A DNA stretch of 64,000 nucleotides from an uncultured bacterium (lineage in GTDB: Bacteria > Planctomycetota > UBA1135 > GCA-002686595): assembly GCA_905480285.1 (NCBI GenBank), contig CAJQPT010000095.1, forward strand, positions 1 through 64,000, written 5' to 3'. Of this stretch, positions 8,411 through 15,948 are shown piece after piece. The first letter of the stretch is position 1; each line of letters starts with the position of its first letter. The notes under the pieces were generated by a model. That model had not been told where the DNA came from, searched no databases, and saw only the letters and a list, made by a program, of their open reading frames with translations. The translations under genes were made by a program, and so were the position numbers.

Positions 8411-9819
8411 TTCTTCTTCGGCTTCTGATAGATGTGGACCGCCGTCCCGTGGACCGCCTCGGCGGCCTCCATCATCGACTCAGGGAGGGTGGGGTGGGCG
8501 TGAATCGTCCGCGAGATGTCCTCGACGGTCGCGCCCATCTCGATGGCAAGAGCCGCCTCAGCGATGAGCTCGGTGACCTCGGGGCCGACCATGTGGACTC
8601 CGAGGACCTCGTCCGTATCCGCGTCGCTGATGATCTTGACGAAGCCGTCCGTCTCCTGGAGCGTCATGGCGCGGCCGGAGGCGGCGAACGGGAACTGGCC
8701 CGTGCGGTAGTTGAGGCCCTTCTCCTTGCACTGGTCCTCGGTCAGGCCGACCGAGGACATCTCCGGCGAGGTGAAGATGACGGCGGGCACGCAGCGTGCG
8801 TCGTACTCCTCGTCCTTACCCGCGATGACCGCGGCCGCGACGAGGCCCTCGTGGGACCCCTTGTGGGCCAGCATCGGTTGGCCGGCGATATCGCCCACCG
8901 CATATATGTTCGGGACGCTCGTGCGCATCTGCTTGGAGACCTCCAGGAAGCCCTGCTTGGTCACCGTGAGCCCGACGCTCTCGAGCCCCAGCCCCTCGCT
9001 GTACGGCCGGCGGCCGACAGTGGACAGGATCTGGTCGCACTCGATCGTCTGCTCGCCCTTCTTGCCCTTGTAGGTGACGACCTTCTTGCCGCCCTTGTCC
9101 GCCCAGCCCTGGGCGAAGGCCTCGGTGACGAGCTTGATGCCCATCTTCTTGAGCGAGCGCTCGATGACCTTGACGCAGTCGCGCTCCTGGCCCGGGAGGG
9201 CGCCAGGCGTCCCCTCGAGCACGGTGACCTCGGAGCCCAGCTTGCGGTACATCATCCCAAGCTCGAGGCCGATGTAGCCGCCGCCGATCACGAGCAGGTG
9301 CCCCGGGATCTCCTCAGGGGTGAGCGCTCCCGTGGAGGACCAGACGTTGTCCTCATCACAGGTGAAGCCGGGGATGTTGATGGGCTCGGACCCCGTGGCG
9401 ATGACGATGTCATCGCACTTGAGGGTCTGGTCGCCGTCGCCGCCGGTCACCTGGACCGTGTTCTTGTCGACGATCTTGGCGGTCCCCATGATCACCTTCG
9501 ACCCGTAGTTCTTCAGCAGGCCGTGGACGCCGCCCGTGAGCTTGCCGACGATCCCGGTCTTCCACTCGACGAGCTTGTTCACGTCGAGGTCGACGCCCTG
9601 GGTGGTGATCCCCATGACCTGGGCGTGCTTGATCTTGTCCAGCAGCGTGCCGGCGGCGATGAGCGCCTTGGAGGGGATACAGCCGACGTTGAGGCAGGTC
9701 CCGCCCCAGTACTGCTTCTCGACGACGGTCACGTCCTGGCCGAGCTGAGCGAGACGGATACCGCAGACATAACCGGCCGGGCCGGCGCCGATGACGACGA
9801 CTTTGCGCTTGGGAGCCAT
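8407..9819 (-). CDS. lpdA: Dihydrolipoyl dehydrogenase (E3)
   Basis: This FAD disulfide oxidoreductase reoxidises dihydrolipoyl groups on E2 and passes electrons to NAD+. The 470 residues include the N-terminal FAD-binding GAGPAG and the redox pair Cys42/Cys47 in GGTCLNVGCIPSK. An NAD-binding GGGYIGLELG and the second FAD motif YAVGDIAG follow. The C-terminal active-site segment HAHPTLPESMMEA holds the His-Glu dyad. The gene lies nine bases after the second E1 alpha gene and overlaps lipB by four. Length and motifs are normal for the family. It probably serves the complex encoded here and may serve any other 2-oxoacid dehydrogenase in the cell. Confidence 0.97.
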   Translation of the reverse strand: MAPKRKVVVIGAGPAGYVCGIRLAQLGQDVTVVEKQYWGGTCLNVGCIPSKALIAAGTLLDKIKHAQVMGITTQGVDLDVNKLVEWKTGIVGKLTGGVHGLLKNYGSKVIMGTAKIVDKNTVQVTGGDGDQTLKCDDIVIATGSEPINIPGFTCDEDNVWSSTGALTPEEIPGHLLVIGGGYIGLELGMMYRKLGSEVTVLEGTPGALPGQERDCVKVIERSLKKMGIKLVTEAFAQGWADKGGKKVVTYKGKKGEQTIECDQILSTVGRRPYSEGLGLESVGLTVTKQGFLEVSKQMRTSVPNIYAVGDIAGQPMLAHKGSHEGLVAAAVIAGKDEEYDARCVPAVIFTSPEMSSVGLTEDQCKEKGLNYRTGQFPFAASGRAMTLQETDGFVKIISDADTDEVLGVHMVGPEVTELIAEAALAIEMGATVEDISRTIHAHPTLPESMMEAAEAVHGTAVHIYQKPKKK

Positions 9820-9828
9820 AGCTTGAAA

Positions 9829-10938
9829 TCAGAGGGGGAAGGCGCCGTCGCCGGGCTGGGCGTGGCCCAGCTTCTCCGCGACAGCGATGAACTCGTTGTA
9901 CTCGCGCCGGAGGTGATAGGGCACCTCGGCGTAGACGTCTTCGACCAGGGTCTTGAGCGCCATGGGCGGCGCCGCCTCCTGTTCGTGAATCACAGCGTCG
10001 ATCTTGGCGAGCAGCTGCGTCTCGAGGTCGGCGCGCTCTCCCTCGGCGACGACGCCCCGCTCCATGAGGTAGCGCTCGTAGCGTGCGATCGGGTCGCGCT
10101 TGGCCCAGGCCTCGACCTCCTCGTCGGCCCGGTACTTGGTCGGGTCGTCCGAGCTGGAGTGCCCCAGCATCCGGTAGGTCTTCAACACAAGCATCGTCGG
10201 ACCCTCACCGCGCCGCGCCCGCTCGACCGCCTCCGCCATCGCGCTGTGGCAGGCGAGGACGTCGTTGCCGTCGACCTCGATGCCCGGGAACCCATACGCC
10301 GGCGCCTTCGCCGCGAAGGAGCTGGCGGCGGTCTGTGCAGAGGAGGCCACGGAGATCGCCCAACCGTTGTCCGTGCAGACGAACACCGCCGGGACCTTCC
10401 AGACGCCCGCGAAGTTCAGCCCGCTATGGAAGCCGTTGGAGCTGGTGGCCCCGTCACCGAAGTGGATGGCGTGGACGGTGTCCTCACCGCGCCGCATCGA
10501 GGCGTAGGCCGCCCCCACCCCGTGGGTGATCTGAGTGCCAATGACGCTCGACCAGCTCGGGTAGTTGGTGCCCTTGTGCTGGAAGTGGTTGCACATCTGG
10601 CGCCCCTTCGCGGTGTCGTTCGCGTTGCAGTACATCTGCGCCACGTACTCCGAGAGCGGCAGGCCCCGCATCACGGCGGCGCCTCCCTCTCTCAGGCCCG
10701 ACCAGAGCCAGTCCTCCTGCCGGAGCGGCGCCGCGGCGCCCACAAGGGTCGCCTCGAGGCCCGTCGCGGTCCCCACGAAGCCGATCCGGCCCGCGCGCTG
10801 GAGCTTGAGCATGCGCCCATCCATGCACCGGATCTGGAGCATGTGCAGGAACAGCGCCCGGAGCTCCGCATCGGAGAGGCCGGGAGGCTCACCGACGACG
10901 GAGCCGTCGGGCGCGAGGATCTGGAGCGCGGAGGACAA
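9829..10938 (-). CDS. 2-oxoacid dehydrogenase E1 alpha subunit, second paralogue (TTG start)
   Basis: This is a thiamine-diphosphate E1 alpha subunit of about 369 residues. The TPP motif is GDGATSSNGFHSG followed by DNGWAIS, and the catalytic loop is GHSSSDDPTKY. The open frame extends upstream to an ATG at 11058, but that would overlap E2 by about 100 bp. A TTG at 10938 instead gives an N-terminus that aligns without gaps with the upstream paralogue: both place APDG at residues 9-12. I therefore chose TTG. It differs from the first E1 alpha in the region after KGRQM and in the TPP motif (DN instead of NN). No second E1 beta is present, so it either shares the one at 12647-13624 or acts alone. 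Confidence 0.88.
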   Translation of the reverse strand: MSSALQILAPDGSVVGEPPGLSDAELRALFLHMLQIRCMDGRMLKLQRAGRIGFVGTATGLEATLVGAAAPLRQEDWLWSGLREGGAAVMRGLPLSEYVAQMYCNANDTAKGRQMCNHFQHKGTNYPSWSSVIGTQITHGVGAAYASMRRGEDTVHAIHFGDGATSSNGFHSGLNFAGVWKVPAVFVCTDNGWAISVASSAQTAASSFAAKAPAYGFPGIEVDGNDVLACHSAMAEAVERARRGEGPTMLVLKTYRMLGHSSSDDPTKYRADEEVEAWAKRDPIARYERYLMERGVVAEGERADLETQLLAKIDAVIHEQEAAPPMALKTLVEDVYAEVPYHLRREYNEFIAVAEKLGHAQPGDGAFPL

Positions 10939-10958
10939 CGTGGAGATCGAGGACAGGC

Positions 10959-12599
10959 TCAGAGGCTCAGCAGGCCGGGATCCTCGAGCAGCACCCGCAT
11001 CCAGGCGAGGAAGCGGGCCGCGTCGGCGCCGTCCGCGAGGCGGTGGTCCACGCTGCACGACAGGTTCATGTAGTGGCGGACCGCAATCTCGTCACCGTTC
11101 GGGGTCTCGACGACGCCCGGGCGCTTGACGATGCGGTGGACACCGAGGATCGCGATGTCGGGGAAGTTGATCACGGGCGTCGCGAGCGTGCCGCCGATGT
11201 TGCCGGCGTTGGTGATCGTGAAGGTCGATCCCCGGAGTTCATCCGGCTTGACTTTTCCGTCCCGGGTGCGCTGCGCGAGGTCCGCGAGCTCCGCGGCCAG
11301 GTGCAGCATGCCCTTCGCCTCGACGTTCCGGATGACCGGAACCACGAGCCCGTTGTCCGTGTCGGTCGCAACGCCGATGTTGACCTCGTTCGGCATGACG
11401 ATCTCCTCGGCGGCCTCGTCCAGGTGACCGTTCAGCGACCGGAAGCGGGTCAGCCCGTTGGCCACGGCCTTCATGATGAAGGGCATGTAGGTGACGTTGA
11501 CGCCGTGCTGCTTGCCGACGGCCTTCGCCTTCGAACGCGCTGCCACGAGCTCCGTCACGTCGATCTCCTCTACCACCGTGAAGTGCGCTGCCGTGTGCTT
11601 GGAGCGCGTCATCGCCTCGCCGATCTTCCGGCGGATCCCGCGGTACGGGGTCTTCTGGACCTCGTGGAGCGTGGGGATCGGGGAGAGCGCCGCAGAGCTC
11701 GCCGCGGGGGCGGGAGCCGGGGGCGCTGCCACCGGGGCCGGCGGGGCTGCGACCGCGGGGGAGGCCGCGGCCGGGGCGGCGGGGCTGGCGGCACCCGACT
11801 TGGCGAAGGCCTCCACGTCAGCGCGGCGCACGACGCCGCCGCGGCCAGAGCCGCTGACCTGGGTGAGGTCAACGCCGAGCTCACGCGCGACGCGGCGGGC
11901 GCTGGGCACGGCGAGGACCTTGCCGTCGGCGGTGCTCACGCGGGCCGGCTGGGCTGCGCCAGGGCTCGCAGGCGCTGCAGCGGCGGCCGGGGCCGCTGCG
12001 GCGGGAGCCGCCGCCGGCGCGGCGGCGCCGGCTCCGGTGACAAGGTGGAAGATGACACTCCCCACCGGCACGGTCGCGCCCTCATCCACGAGGCGACTGG
12101 AGATGGTCCCCGCGGCCGGGGCGGGCACCTCGACCGTGGCCTTGTCCGTCATCACCTCGACCACGGGCTGGTGCTCCTCGACGGAGGCGCCCTCCTCGAC
12201 GAGCCACTGGACGATTTCGCCCTCGGCGATGCCCTCCCCGATGTCGGGGAGCTTGAATTCGATGGTCTGACCACCGCCGCCGGTCGCCGCCGCAGGTGCA
12301 GCGGCCCCAGCTGAAGCCGAAGCCGCAGCTGGGGCCTCGGCAGAGGCTGCGGCCGGGGCTGCGGCGCCGTCCTCGAGGTGGAAGATCACGTTGCCGACGG
12401 GCACCGTGTCTCCCTCGCCTGCGAGGTGCTTGGTCACGGTGCCTGCGGCCGGAGCGGGCACCTCAACGGTGGCCTTGTCCGTCATCACCTCGACGACGGG
12501 CTGGTGCTCCTCAACGACGGTGCCCTCGGCAACCAGCCACTGGACAATTTCGCCCTCAGCGATGCCTTCGCCGATATCGGGCAGCTTGAACTCGATCAT
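10959..12599 (-). CDS. 2-oxoacid dehydrogenase E2 acyltransferase with two lipoyl domains
   Basis: The 546-residue E2 core protein has two nearly identical lipoyl domains (about 1-78 and 111-190). Each carries the lipoylation site VMTDKATVEV (Lys42 and Lys153). Long Ala/Pro-rich swinging-arm linkers separate them. A peripheral subunit-binding domain lies near 225-275 (PSARRVARELGV) and the catalytic domain fills the rest. The active-site motif is SVDHRLADGAD near the C-terminus. It transfers acyl groups to coenzyme A and forms the core of the complex. It sits between E1 beta and the second E1 alpha. Whether the complex uses pyruvate or branched-chain oxoacids cannot be settled from sequence inspection alone. 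Confidence 0.95.
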   Translation of the reverse strand: MIEFKLPDIGEGIAEGEIVQWLVAEGTVVEEHQPVVEVMTDKATVEVPAPAAGTVTKHLAGEGDTVPVGNVIFHLEDGAAAPAAASAEAPAAASASAGAAAPAAATGGGGQTIEFKLPDIGEGIAEGEIVQWLVEEGASVEEHQPVVEVMTDKATVEVPAPAAGTISSRLVDEGATVPVGSVIFHLVTGAGAAAPAAAPAAAAPAAAAAPASPGAAQPARVSTADGKVLAVPSARRVARELGVDLTQVSGSGRGGVVRRADVEAFAKSGAASPAAPAAASPAVAAPPAPVAAPPAPAPAASSAALSPIPTLHEVQKTPYRGIRRKIGEAMTRSKHTAAHFTVVEEIDVTELVAARSKAKAVGKQHGVNVTYMPFIMKAVANGLTRFRSLNGHLDEAAEEIVMPNEVNIGVATDTDNGLVVPVIRNVEAKGMLHLAAELADLAQRTRDGKVKPDELRGSTFTITNAGNIGGTLATPVINFPDIAILGVHRIVKRPGVVETPNGDEIAVRHYMNLSCSVDHRLADGADAARFLAWMRVLLEDPGLLSL

Positions 12600-12646
12600 T
12601 GGATTGGGGGGGGAAGCGCGGTGTGTCTGGTGGTCGAGGCGAGAGC

Positions 12647-13624
12647 TCAGAAGTCGTAGACCGACTCGATGGCGTCGAGGACGCGGCGGTCGTCAGGAAG
12701 GTAGTGGTGCTCGAGGGTGTTCGGGAACGGGGTGTCGAACCCGGTGACGCGGCGAACCGGCGCCTCCATGTACTCGATGCAATGCTCGGCGATCAGCGCG
12801 CTGATCTCTGCGCCGTACCCGCAGAAACGAGGCGCCTCGTGGACAACGACGACCCGGCCGGTCTGCTTGGCGGCCTCGAGGACGCCCTCCTCATCCAGCG
12901 GCATCAGCGTCCGGAGGTCGACGACGAGGCAGTCGATGCCCCGCTGCTCGGCGGCCTGGGCCGCGGCGCGCTCCACCACCGGGACCATCGCCCCGTAGCA
13001 GTAGATCGTCACGTCGCCACCCTGGCGGACGGTCCGCAGGGTCGAGAGGTCCACCGTGTACTCACCCTCGGGGACCTCACCCTTCACGGAGCGATACAGG
13101 GCCTTGGGCTCCATGAAGAGCACGGGGTCGGGATCCTGGATCGACGCGATCAAGAGGCCCTTGGCGTCGTGGGGCGTGGAGGGGATCACCACCTTCAGGC
13201 CGGCCGTGTGGGCGAAGTACGCCTCTCCCGACTGGCTGTGGTACAGCCCGCCACGGATCCCGCCGCCGTAGGGCGTCCGGATCACCATGGGCGCGGTGTA
13301 CTGGCCGCCGGAGCGATAGCGGAGCTTGGCCGCCTCGCTCACGATCTGATCAAAGGCAGGGAAGATGAAGTCCTGGAACTGGATCTCCGCCACGGGGCGC
13401 AGGCCGTTCATGGCCATCCCGATCGCCGTTCCGATGATCCCGTCCTCGGAGAGCGGGGTGTCAAAGCAGCGGCTCTCGCCGAAGTCGGTCGTGAGGCCCT
13501 CGGTCGCAAGGAAGACGCCGCCCTTGGGGCCGACGTCCTCGCCGAAGACGACGACCGAGTCGTCCGCCTTCATGACGGTGCGGAGACCGTCGTTGACCGC
13601 TTGAATGAGTGTGAGATTCGCCAT
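12647..13624 (-). CDS. 2-oxoacid dehydrogenase E1 beta subunit
   Basis: This transketolase-like E1 beta subunit has 325 residues, the usual length. Family signatures include VVVFGEDVGPKGGVF near the N-terminus, ETPLSE-like FDTPLSEDGIIG, and the C-terminal transketolase half with VVHEAPRFCGYGAEISALI. It pairs with E1 alpha to decarboxylate a 2-oxoacid on thiamine diphosphate and acylate the E2 lipoyl arm. It is the only E1 beta in the cluster although two E1 alpha genes are present. Spacing to E2 is 47 bp and to the upstream E1 alpha 63 bp, consistent with one operon. Confidence 0.95.
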   Translation of the reverse strand: MANLTLIQAVNDGLRTVMKADDSVVVFGEDVGPKGGVFLATEGLTTDFGESRCFDTPLSEDGIIGTAIGMAMNGLRPVAEIQFQDFIFPAFDQIVSEAAKLRYRSGGQYTAPMVIRTPYGGGIRGGLYHSQSGEAYFAHTAGLKVVIPSTPHDAKGLLIASIQDPDPVLFMEPKALYRSVKGEVPEGEYTVDLSTLRTVRQGGDVTIYCYGAMVPVVERAAAQAAEQRGIDCLVVDLRTLMPLDEEGVLEAAKQTGRVVVVHEAPRFCGYGAEISALIAEHCIEYMEAPVRRVTGFDTPFPNTLEHHYLPDDRRVLDAIESVYDF

Positions 13625-13687
13625 GTCGAATGGGTGCAGGCGCGCGTGAGGCCCGTAGGGGGGATCAGAGCGGAGACAGTGCGGGGA

Positions 13688-14803
13688 TCAGAGCGGGAAC
13701 TCGCCGTCGCCGGCATCAGCCTCGCCGCGGCGCTGGGAAAGGTCGAAGAGGAACTCGCCCTGCTTGCGGATGTGAGCGGGGACCTCCGCGAAGACGTCGC
13801 TGAAGATGGTCTCGAGCCCCGGCGCGGCGGTCACCTCGGCAGCCTTGGCCGCGCGGTCGATCTCCGCCAGGGTGTCGGCGCGCATCGCCTCGTTCTGCTC
13901 GGCGTTCAGGAGCCCCTTGCGCTCCAGGAAGCGGCGGAAGCGGTCGACGGGATCCTTCTGCTTCCACTCCTCCACGAGCTCGGCGGGGACGTACTTGGTG
14001 GGATCATCGGAGGTCGAGTGCCCGCCCATCCGGAACGTCACGGCCTCGATCAGGGTCGGCCCCTCCCCGCGGCGGGCGCGCTCGGAGGCCTCTAGCACCG
14101 CCTGGCGGACCGCGAAGAGGTCGTTGCCGTCCACCGTGGCGTGGGGCATCCCGTAGGCCTCGGCCTTGACCGCGTAGCCGTCGCTCGCCGTCTGCTGATC
14201 CGACGGGCACGAGATGGCGTAACCATTGTTCTGGCACAGGAAGACCACCGGGGACTTCCAGACGGCGGCGAAGTTCAAGCCGCTATGGAAGCCGAGGCTG
14301 GAGGTGCCGCCGTCGCCGAAGCTGACGAGGTGGACGGTGTCTTCGCCGCGCAGCTTGGAGGCGTGCGCAGCACCCACGGCGTGGGGCAGGTGCGTGCCGA
14401 TCGGCGAGCTGATGCTGTAGAAGTGGATCGGCTCGACGAAGGAGAAGTGCACGGGCATCTGGCGGCCCTTCGCGCTGTCCTCGGCGTTGCCGAACATGTT
14501 GTGCATCATCTCCACGGCCGGGATGCCGTGATAGAGCGCCATGCCGAAGTCCCGATAGCTCGGGAAGATCCAGTCCGTCTTGCGGAGCGCGCTCGCGGCC
14601 CCCACCTGGGTGGCCTCGATGCCGAGGTTCGGGATCGAGAAGCCGATCCGACCAGCGCGCTGGAGCTTCAGGCAGATCTCATCGAAGGATCGAACGAGGA
14701 GCATCGTGCGATAGCAGTGCAGGAGCTCCTCATCGGGGAGGCCGGCCTCGAAGCCCTTCTTCGTGGCGCCATCGGGCGCCAATACGGTGAGCATGTCAGT
14801 CAT
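13688..14803 (-). CDS. 2-oxoacid dehydrogenase E1 alpha subunit, first paralogue
   Basis: This E1 alpha subunit has 371 residues. The TPP-binding motif runs from GDGGTSSLGFHSG to NNGYAIS, and the catalytic/phosphorylation-loop region is GGHSTSDDPTKY. The segment KGRQMPVHFS and the following ISSPIGTHLPHAVGAA resemble branched-chain 2-oxoacid dehydrogenase E1 alpha more than the second paralogue does. It lies directly upstream of E1 beta and is presumably its main partner. The start MTDMLTVLAPDG at 14803 has no clear ribosome binding site; ATG at 14794 is an alternative. It is 29 bp after lipA. Confidence 0.94.
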   Translation of the reverse strand: MTDMLTVLAPDGATKKGFEAGLPDEELLHCYRTMLLVRSFDEICLKLQRAGRIGFSIPNLGIEATQVGAASALRKTDWIFPSYRDFGMALYHGIPAVEMMHNMFGNAEDSAKGRQMPVHFSFVEPIHFYSISSPIGTHLPHAVGAAHASKLRGEDTVHLVSFGDGGTSSLGFHSGLNFAAVWKSPVVFLCQNNGYAISCPSDQQTASDGYAVKAEAYGMPHATVDGNDLFAVRQAVLEASERARRGEGPTLIEAVTFRMGGHSTSDDPTKYVPAELVEEWKQKDPVDRFRRFLERKGLLNAEQNEAMRADTLAEIDRAAKAAEVTAAPGLETIFSDVFAEVPAHIRKQGEFLFDLSQRRGEADAGDGEFPL

Positions 14804-14832
14804 GGTCGTTGCTTGAGGCAGGGGGGCGGCGG

Positions 14833-15798
14833 TCAGGCCTTGCGGCCTCGGCGCGCGTTCACGAGGCGCGCCGCGAAGAACTCTCCGGCCTTGTAGCTAG
14901 AGCGGACGAGCGGGCCAGACGCCACGTAGAGAAAGCCCATGGCCCGGGCCTCGACTTCCAGCTCCTTGAAGCGCTCCGGGGTCACGTAGTCGCGGACCGG
15001 GGCGTGGTTGGGGGAAGGCCGCAGGTACTGCCCGAGGGTCAGGAAGTCGACGCCGGCCTCCCGCAGCAGGCCGATCGCGTCCTCGAGCTCGGCGTGGGAC
15101 TCACCGAGACCGACCATGAGGGAGGACTTGGTGAAGGCGTCGGGGTCGTGATCCTTGGCCTGGCGGAGGACATCCAACGAGCGTTCGTAGCTACAGCGCG
15201 GGTCGCGAATCTTGCGCTGGAGGCGAGGCACCACCTCCACGTTGTGCGCCAGGACGTCCGGGCGCGCCGCCATGAGGGTCTCGAGCTGCGTGTCCACGTA
15301 GTCAGGAATCAGCACCTCGACCACCGTTCGATCCGCGTGGGCGCGAATGGAGCGAATGCACTCGGCGTAGTGGCCCGACCCGCCGTCCGGGAGATCGTCG
15401 CGGTCCACGCTCGTCAGGACCACGTAGTCGAGCTCCATCTCACCGATGGCGCGGCCGACGTGCTCGGGTTCGTCGGGGTCGGGCGGCGCGGCGCGGTCCA
15501 CGGTCTTCACCGCGCAGAAGCGGCAGCGCCGGGTGCACTCATCCCCCAGCACCATGATCGTCATGGTCGCGTGGTCGCCCTTCCAGCACTCCCCGATGTT
15601 CGGGCAGCGCGCCTCCTCACAGACCGTGTTGAGCTTCAGATCCTTGGTCAGGCTCTTCAGCTTGCTGTAGCCCTCGCCGCCCGGGAGGGGGACCTTGAGC
15701 CACGGAGGCTTGGGCGAACGCCGGCGCTTGCCCTCTGCGGCGCCCTTTGGCGACGAGAAGTCAGCTTGGCTGGGGGTCTTGGGTTCGAGAGACGTCAT
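14833..15798 (-). CDS. lipA: Lipoyl synthase LipA
   Basis: This radical-SAM enzyme inserts two sulfur atoms into octanoyl-E2. The auxiliary cluster Cys triad is in TVCEEARCPNIGEC (C60, C65, C71) and the radical-SAM cluster is in ECTRRCRFCAV (C88, C92, C95). The family C-terminal RSSYKAGEFF is present. The frame stays open to an ATG at 15906, but the added residues are low complexity and include the upstream terminator hairpin. The ATG at 15798 (MTSLEPKTP), giving 321 residues, is preferred. LipA heads an operon that also encodes its substrate (E2) and LipB. Confidence 0.96.
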   Translation of the reverse strand: MTSLEPKTPSQADFSSPKGAAEGKRRRSPKPPWLKVPLPGGEGYSKLKSLTKDLKLNTVCEEARCPNIGECWKGDHATMTIMVLGDECTRRCRFCAVKTVDRAAPPDPDEPEHVGRAIGEMELDYVVLTSVDRDDLPDGGSGHYAECIRSIRAHADRTVVEVLIPDYVDTQLETLMAARPDVLAHNVEVVPRLQRKIRDPRCSYERSLDVLRQAKDHDPDAFTKSSLMVGLGESHAELEDAIGLLREAGVDFLTLGQYLRPSPNHAPVRDYVTPERFKELEVEARAMGFLYVASGPLVRSSYKAGEFFAARLVNARRGRKA

Positions 15799-15833
15799 CC
15801 GAGCAGAGAATTGGGCGCGAGAGAATAGCAGAA

Positions 15834-15861
15834 GGGGCGGCCCTCCGTCGGAGGGCGCCCC
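15834..15861 (-). terminator. Intrinsic terminator-like hairpin after the cytochrome gene
   Basis: A stem with arms GCCCTCC/GGAGGGC and GGGGC/GCCCC, one bulged base and a GTC loop is followed on the minus strand by the T-rich TTCTGCTATTCTC. It lies between the stop of the multihaem protein (15949) and lipA (15798), so it probably separates the two operons. Confidence 0.6.
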
Positions 15862-15948
15862 CCTCTGTCGCACCTGCGCGCCGCGGAATCGACCCCCGGA
15901 TCGCAATCAAAGCCCCGGGGGCCTCCAGACGGGTCGCGAGGCGCGCTC

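Noticed and set aside
8434-11073. 879-codon plus-strand open frame
   Set aside because: It is antisense to lpdA and the second E1 alpha, both with full family motifs. The translation is Arg/Leu/Val/Asp-rich without any domain, as expected of a shadow frame in GC-rich DNA.
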